Source of the DNA: Verrucomicrobiales bacterium
Lineage (GTDB): Bacteria; Verrucomicrobiota; Verrucomicrobiia; Verrucomicrobiales; DEV007
Direction: 5' to 3'
DNA length: 64,000 nucleotides
Assembly: GCA_002698785.1 (NCBI GenBank)
Contig: PAAG01000009.1
Span: 62,001 to 126,000 of the forward strand
A model generated the notes under the pieces. The model saw only the letters and a program-made list of their open reading frames with translations, was not told the origin of the DNA and searched no databases. Shown here in pieces: positions 17,350-26,247 of this stretch. Each line of letters starts with the position of its first letter. Positions within the stretch are counted from its first letter, which is position 1. The position numbers and the translations under genes are program-made.

Positions 17350-18354
17350 TTACCCTCCGATGGCGATCATCTTGCGGCCGGGCTGGTAGTTTTCGCGGAA
17401 CTCGTGCTGCTCGGGTTTTCGGTCGACGACTTCGAGAAAAAATTTCGCGACATCCTCATCGGTCATGTCGGGATTGCGCAGAATCTCCCGCATGTCGAAT
17501 TCCAGGTGACTACCTAGGCAGGGGCGCAGCTTTCCTTCGCAAGTGAGGCGTAGTTTGTTGCAGGTCTCGCAGAAGTGAAAGTTGGTCATCGCACCGATGA
17601 ATCCCAGTATTTGTCCAGTCTCAGGGACTTCGTAGTAGGACGCAGGACCGTTGGTTCGGATTTCAGGGCGCGGAATGAAATCACCAAGGCGGTATTCGAG
17701 AATTTTCTTCGCTTCACCGCTCGCGAGAAAGTTCTCTTCAGTGAGAACTTGTGTGGTGCTGACCGGCATTAACTCAATAAATCGAAGGAGTAGATCGCGC
17801 TCTCTGGCAAAATCCACGATGTCCCAAAGTTCGTGCTCATTTTTGTGGCGCATCAGGACCGTGTTAATCTTGATCCGCTCAAAACCGGCATCGCGAGCAG
17901 CATCGATTCCCGCGATGGCGCGGTCCAGGTAGTCCCGACCAGTAGTCTGGGCGTAAGCCTCTGGATTCAATGTGTCGAGAGAAACGTTTACGGTGCGGAC
18001 GCCTGCGTCTTTCAGTGCCTGTGCTGTCGTTCGGCCATCTTCAGTGACTCTGTCGAGCAGGGTTCCGTTGGTGGAGATGCCGATATCCGTGATTCCTTCC
18101 ACTTTCTGCAGCTCTTCAAAGAACCAGAGGATGTTTCTGCGCGTCAAAGGTTCGCCTCCCGTGACGCGGAGTTTGGAAATCCCCATTCGGGCTCCTACGC
18201 GGATGACTCGAAGCATTTCTTCGTAACTGAGGACATCGTCTCTCGCGAGCCACTCCTGCTCTTCCTGCGGCATGCAGTATTGGCAACGTTCGTTGCAGCG
18301 ATCGGTTACCGATACGCGCAGGTAGCTGATTCGATGTCCGTAGTGGTCTTCCAT
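17350..18354 (-). CDS. moaA: GTP 3',8-cyclase (molybdenum cofactor)
   Basis: 334 residues. A radical SAM enzyme that makes 3',8-cH2GTP from GTP. The N-terminal cluster motif is C20-x3-C24-x2-C27 in DRCNERCQYC; the SAM-binding GGEP motif follows (VTGGEPLTRR). The C-terminal second Fe-S cluster cysteines lie in FCETCNKLRLTCEGKLRPC, and the protein ends in the conserved Gly-Gly (MIAIGG) needed for activity in known enzymes. A lipoprotein gene lies 14 bases upstream on the same strand. Confidence 0.97.
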   Translation of the reverse strand: MEDHYGHRISYLRVSVTDRCNERCQYCMPQEEQEWLARDDVLSYEEMLRVIRVGARMGISKLRVTGGEPLTRRNILWFFEELQKVEGITDIGISTNGTLLDRVTEDGRTTAQALKDAGVRTVNVSLDTLNPEAYAQTTGRDYLDRAIAGIDAARDAGFERIKINTVLMRHKNEHELWDIVDFARERDLLLRFIELMPVSTTQVLTEENFLASGEAKKILEYRLGDFIPRPEIRTNGPASYYEVPETGQILGFIGAMTNFHFCETCNKLRLTCEGKLRPCLGSHLEFDMREILRNPDMTDEDVAKFFLEVVDRKPEQHEFRENYQPGRKMIAIGG

Positions 18355-18368
18355 CGGTCTAATTCACC

Positions 18369-18842
18369 CTATCTCAGACGCTCCCAGGCGACTACCTTTC
18401 CATTGGAGAATTCTACGGTCTTTTCGACGTTGCTAAGGAAATCCACTCCTGTGCCGTAACCCCAGCCCGGACCGACGCCGTAGCCAAAGCGAGGGTGAAA
18501 TCCGAAATCGGAGTAAAATGAGTGGTAACCTCCTGTGCCGAAGCCGATTGAGACGGATTGGACGGGAGTGGTATCAAAAAAGGCCCAACTCTCTGTCCCT
18601 TTTCCATCCCGGCTGCCCGTTCGTACCATATCGGGGCGGCCCCATGCCAGGTAGACGGCATCTCGGGACATTCCCTCGGCAACTTCGCCGCGGTAGACCA
18701 GCTCTCTTTCACGGTCATTCAGGCGAGCCATCAGATCAGGGTGCTTCTCTACACGACGTTCCGCTGCCGAGCGGGTTGCGCATCCGCTGGAGCATGCGAT
18801 GACGAGGGCAAGAGCACCTGCCAATGGGAAGAGAAATTTCAT
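18369..18842 (-). CDS. BamE/SmpA-like outer-membrane lipoprotein
   Basis: 157 residues. The signal ends in CSSGC with C21 as the likely lipidated residue. Residues about 40-95 resemble the SmpA/BamE fold: YRGEVAEGMSRDAVYLAWGRPD, then GTESWAFFD, where a short helix is followed by a G-x-P turn and beta strands. BamE takes part in outer-membrane protein assembly, but many unrelated lipoproteins share this fold. A glycine/tyrosine/phenylalanine-rich stretch (about 97-135, GFGTGGYHSFYSDFGFHPRF) is an unusual insertion. The gene is 14 bases upstream of moaA, probably by chance. Confidence 0.72.
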   Translation of the reverse strand: MKFLFPLAGALALVIACSSGCATRSAAERRVEKHPDLMARLNDRERELVYRGEVAEGMSRDAVYLAWGRPDMVRTGSRDGKGTESWAFFDTTPVQSVSIGFGTGGYHSFYSDFGFHPRFGYGVGPGWGYGTGVDFLSNVEKTVEFSNGKVVAWERLR

Positions 18843-18953
18843 TCGCTGGTAGAGTTCAATGTCTTAGTATTGGTCGCGATTAGCAAGTGAATCCGATTCA
18901 TGAGGTCGCTATGACGGTTGCCAGAGGCTTTGTCAGGGGATAGAATCGTAAGG

Positions 18954-19736
18954 ATGTCCCTCCTTTCAGTGGAAGATCTAGTCTTGAAGCAGCAGCGTTT
19001 GCGCCGCCGATGGTTTCGATACGATAAGGAGGACGAGATTCTGATCGATCATGTTTCTTTTGCCATCGACAATCATGGCAGCCTCGGGCTCGTTGGTGAG
19101 GAAAAGAGCGGAAAGTTTGCTCTTACGCTGGCCTTGCTGAAACTGCATGAGGTGGCATCTGGCAAAATCAATTTTGCTGAAGTCGACGTGACTGCGATTG
19201 GAGATCGCCATTTCCGGCGCATGAGGAAGTGGATTCAACCAGTGTTCGGTGATCGATATGGGCAATTGACTCCCGATTTCACAGTGAATGAGTCGTTTCT
19301 GGAAGTACTGAAGGTGTGGTTCGCATCGACGGGAAAGGATGACTGGTATCAGAAAATCGAAACCGTTATGATTGCTTGTGGATTGCCCGAGGCAGTTCGC
19401 GTGCTATACCCGGTGGAATTGGATGCGGTCGAGAGGATCCAGGTCGCTATCGCGAGGGCACTTCTCACCAGGCCGAGGCTCCTTATATGCCATGGGGTGA
19501 CACAGGGGCTCGATGTCGTTCAGCAGGCGGAAATCCTGAATTTAATCAGGCGCTTGAGAGAAGATCACGGTCTGGCGCTTTTGATTGTGACGGACGACCT
19601 TGCAGTTGCTCATCATCTGGGTGATCATATCGGCGTGCTTCACCGGGGAAAGATGCTGGAATACGGCAATGCCGAAGTCATCGTCAACCGGCCCGAGCAC
19701 GAATACACTCGGCGACTGGTGAGTTGTTCGGTGTAG
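18954..19736 (+). CDS. Degenerate ABC ATPase-like protein (OppF/DppF-derived, probable pseudo-ATPase)
   Basis: 260 residues from ATG 18954 (AAGG just upstream); the longer frame starts at 18918. It aligns along its length with oligopeptide-transporter ATPases, but the nucleotide-handling motifs are altered. Walker A reads GEEKSGKF (48-55), keeping K54 but losing the Ser/Thr. The Q-loop has G99 in place of Gln. The signature is LDAVE (156-160) for LSGGQ. Walker B and the catalytic Glu are C179-H180-G181 for A-D-E. The H-loop has D214 for His. The frame is intact, so this is not a plain pseudogene. No permease or binding protein is nearby; rodA follows at 12 bases. It may be a regulatory or structural ABC-fold protein, perhaps in wall synthesis. 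Confidence 0.8.
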   Translation: MSLLSVEDLVLKQQRLRRRWFRYDKEDEILIDHVSFAIDNHGSLGLVGEEKSGKFALTLALLKLHEVASGKINFAEVDVTAIGDRHFRRMRKWIQPVFGDRYGQLTPDFTVNESFLEVLKVWFASTGKDDWYQKIETVMIACGLPEAVRVLYPVELDAVERIQVAIARALLTRPRLLICHGVTQGLDVVQQAEILNLIRRLREDHGLALLIVTDDLAVAHHLGDHIGVLHRGKMLEYGNAEVIVNRPEHEYTRRLVSCSV

Positions 19737-19748
19737 TTTTTGATTTCC

Positions 19749-20930
19749 ATGACTCCTCTCTTCAGAAAATTCCTCGGCATGAACTGGCTGTTGTTTGCCA
19801 ACATTCTTGCTCTGCTGATTTTTGGAGTGTTCGCCGTCTACAGTGCCTGCTGGATGAGGGAAGAGCAGGATCTGGCAACGAAGTGGAGGGATCAGGTTTA
19901 CTGGATTCTCCTTGGACTGGTGTTTTTCTTCGTTGCAAGTCTGGTGGACTACAAATGGATCAAATATCTTGGTCTGCCTGCCTACCTGCTGGCGACTGGT
20001 CTGCTGATCTACACGACGTTTTTCGGTGTTGAGATCAACTCAACCCGGGCCTGGTTGAAGGTTGGTCCAGCGCTGGTTCAGCCGTCTCAGTTGGCCATCG
20101 CCGGGGGAGTGCTTCTTCTGGCTTTGGTTCTATCGACGCTACACCGTTGGCACCCAGTTTTGAGGAATCCGTTTATCCGCCTGATGGCTACTGGTCTAGT
20201 GGCCTTGATTCCTTTCGCCTTCGTGTTGATCCAGGGGGACTTTGGTTCGGCTCTCGTTTGGGTTCCGGTGATCGGCGCGATGGTATTGATCGGGAATATT
20301 CCTCTTCGGTATCTGGTCGTAATCATGTTGACCGCGACGATGTTCCTGCCTTTCGCGTTCTTTTTCGGCCTTAAGGATTACCAGAAAAAGAGGATTACGA
20401 CGCAGATAGAAATGCTCCAGGGCAAGAAGGTGAATATTCTCGCGGAGGCCTACAGCGCCTACAATAACCTTCTCGCTATTGGTAGTGGTGGCTGGAGCGG
20501 TAAGGGTTTTAAAAATCCAGAGTCTATCAACAACAAAGGGTTCATTTCTCCTGATACCGCCATCAACGACTTCATTTTTCCGGTTTTGTCGGAGGAGCAT
20601 GGTTTTCGAGGAAGCATCATGCTTCTCGGTGGCTTTATGCTCCTGCTGCTTCAGTGTATTTACGTGGCCTTTTACAGCCGCGACATGATGGGAAGACTGC
20701 TCGTTGTTGGTGTAGTAGGCCTCCTTTTTGCCCACATTTACCAGAATGTCGGGATGAACCTGTTGCTGATGCCAATTACTGGTATCCCTCTGCCTTTTAT
20801 CAGCTACGGGGGCACATTCATGGTCGTAATTCTTTTCCTCATGGGACTGGTCCAGAGTGTCTGGGTTCACCGTATTGATCCCGAGGAACGGAAGGGAAGA
20901 CCGCAGTTACAGATCGAGCATCTCGAATAG
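19749..20930 (+). CDS. rodA: RodA/FtsW-type peptidoglycan glycosyltransferase
   Basis: About 393 residues from the ATG at 19749. A SEDS-family polymerase that builds glycan strands from lipid II in the inner membrane. About ten hydrophobic segments are visible. Conserved marks are RAWLKVGPALVQPSQL, the long loop with the catalytic aspartate in AINDFIFPVLSEEHGF, and MPITGIPLPFISYGGT near the C-terminus. The RodA call over FtsW is likely from overall resemblance, not proven. It lies 12 bases after the degenerate ABC gene, suggesting co-expression; no mreB, mreC or pbp2 gene is next to it here. Confidence 0.9.
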   Translation: MTPLFRKFLGMNWLLFANILALLIFGVFAVYSACWMREEQDLATKWRDQVYWILLGLVFFFVASLVDYKWIKYLGLPAYLLATGLLIYTTFFGVEINSTRAWLKVGPALVQPSQLAIAGGVLLLALVLSTLHRWHPVLRNPFIRLMATGLVALIPFAFVLIQGDFGSALVWVPVIGAMVLIGNIPLRYLVVIMLTATMFLPFAFFFGLKDYQKKRITTQIEMLQGKKVNILAEAYSAYNNLLAIGSGGWSGKGFKNPESINNKGFISPDTAINDFIFPVLSEEHGFRGSIMLLGGFMLLLLQCIYVAFYSRDMMGRLLVVGVVGLLFAHIYQNVGMNLLLMPITGIPLPFISYGGTFMVVILFLMGLVQSVWVHRIDPEERKGRPQLQIEHLE

Positions 20931-21031
20931 TATTCGGAGGGTTTTGACAGGGGGAGCAGTTCTTGTTGAAACTGTGTTGATCCGTTTCGCTGATCCGTGT
21001 AACGATACACCCTTCGTGCAGACCCCCGCCG

Positions 21032-22033
21032 ATGATAGAAGTTGAAAAGTTGACCAAGCGCTACGCCGGGCGCCTCGCTGTTGACGCCATTTCCTTTGAA
21101 GTGGCGAAGGGGGAGATTGTAGGGTTCCTGGGACCCAATGGGGCCGGGAAAAGCACGACCCTTCGCATGCTGACCTGTTTCCTTTCGGCTTCGTCAGGAA
21201 CCGCAAGAGTTGCCGGATTCGATATCTACGACAAATCCATCGAGGTGCGTCGCCGTGTCGGCTACATGCCGGAAAACGTTCCTTTGTATCCCGATATGCG
21301 AGTTTCGGAATACCTCACCTTTCGCGCGAAATTGAAAGGCATTGGTTTCCGTGCCGCGAAGCGCGCTGTGGCAGAGGCGATGGATGTGTGTAGCCTGACA
21401 GAGGTGGAGAGGAAAATGATTTCGACTTTGTCGAAAGGATACAAACAGCGGGTTGGTTTGGCAGATGCTCTCGTTAACAAGCCGGACCTTCTTATTCTGG
21501 ACGAGCCGACCAACGGACTGGACCCCAACCAGATTCGCCAATCGAGAGAATTGATTCGTCGGCTTGGTGACCGGCATACGATCTTGATTTCGACCCATAT
21601 TCTCTCAGAAGTCGAAATGACCTGTGGCCGTGTAGTCATTATCGACCGCGGGAAGATTCGTGCTTCGGACTCACCTCAGAACCTGATACGCAGATTGCGC
21701 AAGCCGGGTGAGGTGATTCTGGAAATGTGTGGTGATCACGCTGACGCACGAGAGCGCATCGAAAAGATTGAAGGGGTGGAGCAGGTCACTTTGATCCACG
21801 AACGTCAGGACTGGTTTACGCTTTCTATCAGTACGAATCCCCATGTGGACATACGAGAGGACCTTTTCGAGTTGGTCAGTGAAAGAAAGTGGAAAATTCG
21901 GGAGCTGGCCAGCCGAGCCGCATCCCTGGAGGATGCCTTCGTAGACCTTGTTCAGCATCCGAAAGAGGAAGAAAAACCTACAGCAGTGAACGGTGCTGAG
22001 GATGCCGAGACAGAGGAGGGGGAAAACGAGTAA
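21032..22033 (+). CDS. ABC transporter ATP-binding protein (GldA-like)
   Basis: 333 residues. An intact ABC ATPase: Walker A GPNGAGKS (near 34-41), signature LSKGYKQR, Walker B LLILDEPTNGLDP, H-loop STHILSEVE. After residue 225 there is a C-terminal extension of about 100 residues ending in an acidic tail. Similar ATPases drive ABC-2 export systems including the Gld gliding/secretion-like complexes. It heads a cluster on the plus strand: permease at 4 bases, GldG-like and DUF4340 proteins, then a cytochrome. The ATPase is unlike the degenerate one two genes upstream. Confidence 0.93.
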   Translation: MIEVEKLTKRYAGRLAVDAISFEVAKGEIVGFLGPNGAGKSTTLRMLTCFLSASSGTARVAGFDIYDKSIEVRRRVGYMPENVPLYPDMRVSEYLTFRAKLKGIGFRAAKRAVAEAMDVCSLTEVERKMISTLSKGYKQRVGLADALVNKPDLLILDEPTNGLDPNQIRQSRELIRRLGDRHTILISTHILSEVEMTCGRVVIIDRGKIRASDSPQNLIRRLRKPGEVILEMCGDHADARERIEKIEGVEQVTLIHERQDWFTLSISTNPHVDIREDLFELVSERKWKIRELASRAASLEDAFVDLVQHPKEEEKPTAVNGAEDAETEEGENE

Positions 22034-22036
22034 GGT

Positions 22037-22792
22037 ATGCGCACGTTTCTGATACTTTTCCTGAAAGAACTCCGGTCATTTTTCCTTTCGCCGTTGGCGT
22101 GGGTGGTGATGGCACTGTTTACCTTTCTGAACGGGTGGCTCTTCGCAAGCATGGTGAATGCGATGCGTCTACGGGTGAGTCCAAGAAGCCTCGTCTTTAA
22201 CATGTTCGAATCCGGATGGTTCTGGATGGGCTTCTTTATCTTATTCCCTCTAATCACGATGCGGCTTTTCGCAGAGGAGCGGAAAATGGGGACCATTGAG
22301 GGTTTGCTCACCGCACCCGTGCGAACCTCAGAAGTGGTGTTGGCCAAGTACCTGGCCACGGTGATCGTCTACGTGATCATCGTTCTGCCTGTTTTCCTTT
22401 TCTTTCCTCTGTTTCAGGTAGTGACAGGGGAGAGTGCGGCGTTTCACTCCGGCGCCTTGTGGGGAAGCGCTTTGGGGCTATTACTCGTTGGGATATTCAA
22501 TGTTGCGATTGGGACGTTGGCGTCTTCGCTTACGGCAAATCAGTTGATCGCCGCGATGCTGACGTTTGTGCTCGTGATGCTCCACTATTTCATGGGTTTC
22601 CTGCACAATTTTGGCGTGGTGCCGGGGTCAAACTGGACAGACAGCCTGACGTATTTTTCGACCACCGAGCACATGCAGGCTCTCTCCGAGGGGCTGATCG
22701 ATAGCCGACCGATTTTTTATTACTTGAGTTTCAGCGTCATCCTCCTGTCATTGACACATCATGTGTTGGAATCAAGGAAGTGGAGGGCGTAG
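22037..22792 (+). CDS. ABC-2 type permease (GldF-like)
   Basis: 251 residues with six hydrophobic spans, the usual form of an ABC-2 permease. The first span follows MRTFLILFLKELRSFFLSP; an amphipathic charged loop (EERKMGTIEGLLTAPVRTSEVVLAKYLA) after the second span matches the coupling region of the family. It starts 4 bases after the ATPase stop. The pair should form an inner-membrane exporter; the substrate is unknown. Confidence 0.92.
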   Translation: MRTFLILFLKELRSFFLSPLAWVVMALFTFLNGWLFASMVNAMRLRVSPRSLVFNMFESGWFWMGFFILFPLITMRLFAEERKMGTIEGLLTAPVRTSEVVLAKYLATVIVYVIIVLPVFLFFPLFQVVTGESAAFHSGALWGSALGLLLVGIFNVAIGTLASSLTANQLIAAMLTFVLVMLHYFMGFLHNFGVVPGSNWTDSLTYFSTTEHMQALSEGLIDSRPIFYYLSFSVILLSLTHHVLESRKWRA

Positions 22793-22799
22793 TCGACGG

Positions 22800-24317
22800 A
22801 TGGATAAGGAGAAAAAACAGAAACCAGAAAAGAAGGATGCTTCGGCGTCTCGCCTTACTGAGACGGGACGGAAGATCGAGCGGTACCGTACTGCCGGTCT
22901 TGTGTCGATCCAGGTTATCCTCATGCTGGTTGTGTTTTTCCAGGTGAACTATCTCAGCTGTCGCAGGCATACCACGTGGGATTTGACCCAGAACCGCCGG
23001 TTTACGCTCTCCGACACCTCGAAGAATTTCCTGGGAAGTCTGCGGGGAGAGGTAAACATCGTAATGGCGTTTCTCGGCACGTCGGATCTCTATGCCGATG
23101 TGAAGGGGCTGATTTCGGAGTACGATCGAATTGGTCGAGACTCAGTGTCCGCAGAGTTTCTCGATCTAAGTCGAAGCCGCTCCCGCCTTTCCGAACTGCA
23201 GGACAAGCACAGGCTTCAATTCAACCGAAACCAGATCGTAATTCTCGGTGCGAATGATCGGATCAAGACGATCCCGGCAGAAGAGCTGGTAACGCGGGAC
23301 GCCAATACTGGCAGGATCCTCGAATTTCGTGGGGAAGATGTTTTGACAGCTGCTTTGTTAGAAGTTACAGAGCAGCAGCAGCGTAAAATCTACCTGATTT
23401 CGGGAGACCGTCGCGCAGATGAGCTGGTTCCGATCGCAGCGCAGTTGCAGCCTCTTACCAATGCCCAGAACGCGAGGCTTGAGAGTTTGAATCTCGAAGG
23501 ACGCACCGATATTCCTGAAGATGCTGACGTGTTGTTTTTTGCCGGTAATTCATCCGATATTACTGAGCGCGAACTGGAGTTGCTGAAGTCCTACTTTGAT
23601 GAGAGAAAAGGGGGCTTGATGGTTCTGCTCGACCCACGAGCAAGCACGCCAAACTTAAATTCACTGCTTCGAGAGCATGGAGTCGCCCCGAATCCGGATC
23701 GTGTCCTGAGTGTGGTGAATATTCCGGGTGTCGCAGAGAAGCGAACTTATGAAGTGCCGGTTGCCCTGATGCCCGGCACTGGACCCACTCGAGACCTGCC
23801 TGCGATGACGATGAGGCTCGTAGAACAGACCCAATCCATTGCGGTATTGTATCAGGACGATCTACTGATTTCCGAAAACGTTCATCCGCAACCGTTGATG
23901 ATTGCCGGGAATGGATTCTGGGGCGAAACCGACTTCCAGTCCGACGAAGTTTCTTACAATCCAGATGTCGATACTGGACAGCCGGAGCCCGTCTTTGTCG
24001 CCGCGTCCGTTGAAAAAGGATTGCCGGGAGATCCTGAATTCCGCGAAGGTTCTTCTCGGCTGGTCGTTGTGGGAAATCCTGCGGTGATTTCTCCAGATGG
24101 AAACACTTCCAAAGTGGGGGCGGATTTTATCATGGCTGCCTTGAACTGGACGATGAACCGGGAGGAGTTGATTGGTATCTCTCCGAGAAATCCTACTGCA
24201 TTTACTCTGAATATATCGGCGGCGGATTTTGGTATGCTTCAGACCTTGATGATTTTTGTGTTGCCGCTGGTGGCTTTGATAGTTGGGGCTTTTGTGTGGA
24301 TCAGGCGTAGAGCGTAG
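22800..24317 (+). CDS. GldG-like auxiliary component of an ABC system
   Basis: About 505 residues from the ATG at 22800. The longer frame overlaps the permease gene. Charged N-terminus (about 1-35), a first membrane span at about 38-58, then a large periplasmic domain of the GldG / ABC-type auxiliary family: DLTQNRRFTLSDTSKNFL, later ADVLFFAGNSSDITERELELL and GGLMVLLDPRAS. A second span lies near the C-terminus (TLMIFVLPLVALIVGAFVW). In Bacteroidetes GldG partners GldA and GldF; here gliding is not implied, since this trio is widespread outside gliding bacteria. Confidence 0.88.
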   Translation: MDKEKKQKPEKKDASASRLTETGRKIERYRTAGLVSIQVILMLVVFFQVNYLSCRRHTTWDLTQNRRFTLSDTSKNFLGSLRGEVNIVMAFLGTSDLYADVKGLISEYDRIGRDSVSAEFLDLSRSRSRLSELQDKHRLQFNRNQIVILGANDRIKTIPAEELVTRDANTGRILEFRGEDVLTAALLEVTEQQQRKIYLISGDRRADELVPIAAQLQPLTNAQNARLESLNLEGRTDIPEDADVLFFAGNSSDITERELELLKSYFDERKGGLMVLLDPRASTPNLNSLLREHGVAPNPDRVLSVVNIPGVAEKRTYEVPVALMPGTGPTRDLPAMTMRLVEQTQSIAVLYQDDLLISENVHPQPLMIAGNGFWGETDFQSDEVSYNPDVDTGQPEPVFVAASVEKGLPGDPEFREGSSRLVVVGNPAVISPDGNTSKVGADFIMAALNWTMNREELIGISPRNPTAFTLNISAADFGMLQTLMIFVLPLVALIVGAFVWIRRRA

Positions 24318-24331
24318 AAGGTGAGTTAGAA

Positions 24332-26236
24332 ATGAGAATCATTACGACAGCAATTCTGGGAGTGACTGCCATTATCCTGGCAGTGGTGACCCATTTTGTT
24401 GACCGGAAGATTGAGACGGCAGAGGACAATGCCGATCTGGCGAGAGTCGCAATACGATTTGAACCTGAGCAAGTAGATCGCATCGTCATCGAGCAAGGCA
24501 CGAAGAAGGTCGTTATCGAAGCGCGCAATAGGTTCTGGTATTTCTCTGAGCCTGAAGAGGATCGGGTGGATCCGGCAGCTGTTAGTGCAGTGCTTGATGT
24601 GCTGAATCATCTCAGCATTCTCGATACCATAGAGAAAGGGGAAGGGGAGGAGATGTCACCGCAGTCCTTGGGATTAAAGGGGGATGATGCGATCAAAGTC
24701 ACGGTGAGCGGGCCAAGCGAGAAGGGGAGCAAAGATCGATTTAAAGAAGGGGTTATAGTTGGCGTTTCGGCTCCACGAGAGGAAACCGTCTACGCTCGGC
24801 GGGTCGGGGAAGATGATTCGATTCTGGTGGTCGACGGCAATCCTCGACCATGGATTTCGGAGCCGCTGCAGACGTTACGGGATCGGCGGATCCTGGGGGC
24901 TCCGGTAGAGGCGATTGTCCAGATGGTTATTGGTCAGTCAACGGGGCAGATCGCTTTGCAGAGGAGAATCACACCTCCGGCTCAGGATTGGGCGATTGTA
25001 AAACCAATTCAGGTTTGGGCTGACAAAGAGAAGCTGGATCAGATGTTGGCTACTTTGGCATCTTTTGAAATTCAGGAAGTCGCCTCGACTGATGGCGGTG
25101 CTATCGAAATCCCGAATCCTATCCCGGAGAATGCGGCCGTGTTTCAATTTCAAGTGTACGGAATTGAGCAGCCACTTACGCTTTACCTGAAAGAGGTGGA
25201 TCCCGGAGACGGCGTTGCTCCTCCTCAACTTGAGGCTGTCGTGTCAGGTCGTCCGGGTGTGTATCGATTCTATTCTCCATTCCTGTCGCAGTTGCCTGGA
25301 AAGGCGAATGAGCTTCGTGACCGTACCCTCGCCCGTATACCGATCCAGTTTCTCGATTCAGTCGTGATAGAAAGTCTCATCGATCCCCCTGTGGTGTTGA
25401 TGTCAGAGCCGACCCAAGAAGGACGGCGCTGGCAGGTCAGTCTGAACAACGAGCTTGTTACTGCGGATACTCGAGCGGTCGCTGATTTGGTAAGCGGTGT
25501 AAACGAGACGCCAATTCTCGATTTCGTTTCGGACTCCGGAGATAACCTTGCTGAATACGGACTGAATCCACCCGCGCGGAGCGTTACTTTCCGGATGAAG
25601 TATCCTGGGCAACCTGATGCACAGGGCAACCCTGGGCAAGTTCAGCAACAGGATCGAGTGCTGAACCTGGGATGGAGAGAGGGAGAGGAACAACGGCTTT
25701 TCGCGAACTTTGCTGGTGACCCTTACATCTACGAACTTGATCCGTCTTTTGTTGGATTGATTCCGACACATCCAATCAAATGGAGATCGCTCGAGGTGCT
25801 GAAGTTCAATCCCATGCACTTGATTTCGATCACAAGAGAGACGGATGACGGGGAGAAGCTCAAGCTTGAGTATAATTACAAACTCGATGACTGGGAGGCC
25901 GAGCGAAATGGTATTCCTATCACGGAAAGTATCGATGAAGCATCGGTTCGGCGGTTGCGAGACCGGCTCGGCGGGCTTACCGCAAGCGGATGGGCCCTTT
26001 CATTGCCACAGGCATACGAGGCCTTGCAGGAACCCGCTGCCGTTTTCACGATCGTAACAGATGAATTCGATCCGGCGATCGGGGACCGAAAAAGGAAGAC
26101 AACTCGAGTGAGATTTGCCAAGGCGATCGAGGAAGTGTACTTCGGCCAGCTCGAAGGTTCTCCCGATGTTTTCACAATGGATTACAGTGACTTCAGGAAT
26201 CTGAAGAGACCGGTTACGACAAGGCGAGCGAACTGA
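24332..26236 (+). CDS. DUF4340 domain protein of the GldG-like cluster
   Basis: 634 residues. An N-terminal membrane anchor (about 5-22) is followed by a long extracytoplasmic region carrying DUF4340-type repeats, the first at about 60-240 (ILVVDGNPRPWISEPLQTLRDRRIL is typical). The domain is found next to GldG-like genes in many PVC bacteria and elsewhere, but has no defined function. A 14-base gap from the GldG-like gene supports one operon. It probably sits in the periplasm as part of the same membrane complex. Confidence 0.85.
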   Translation: MRIITTAILGVTAIILAVVTHFVDRKIETAEDNADLARVAIRFEPEQVDRIVIEQGTKKVVIEARNRFWYFSEPEEDRVDPAAVSAVLDVLNHLSILDTIEKGEGEEMSPQSLGLKGDDAIKVTVSGPSEKGSKDRFKEGVIVGVSAPREETVYARRVGEDDSILVVDGNPRPWISEPLQTLRDRRILGAPVEAIVQMVIGQSTGQIALQRRITPPAQDWAIVKPIQVWADKEKLDQMLATLASFEIQEVASTDGGAIEIPNPIPENAAVFQFQVYGIEQPLTLYLKEVDPGDGVAPPQLEAVVSGRPGVYRFYSPFLSQLPGKANELRDRTLARIPIQFLDSVVIESLIDPPVVLMSEPTQEGRRWQVSLNNELVTADTRAVADLVSGVNETPILDFVSDSGDNLAEYGLNPPARSVTFRMKYPGQPDAQGNPGQVQQQDRVLNLGWREGEEQRLFANFAGDPYIYELDPSFVGLIPTHPIKWRSLEVLKFNPMHLISITRETDDGEKLKLEYNYKLDDWEAERNGIPITESIDEASVRRLRDRLGGLTASGWALSLPQAYEALQEPAAVFTIVTDEFDPAIGDRKRKTTRVRFAKAIEEVYFGQLEGSPDVFTMDYSDFRNLKRPVTTRRAN

Positions 26237-26247
26237 CCTTTTCACCT

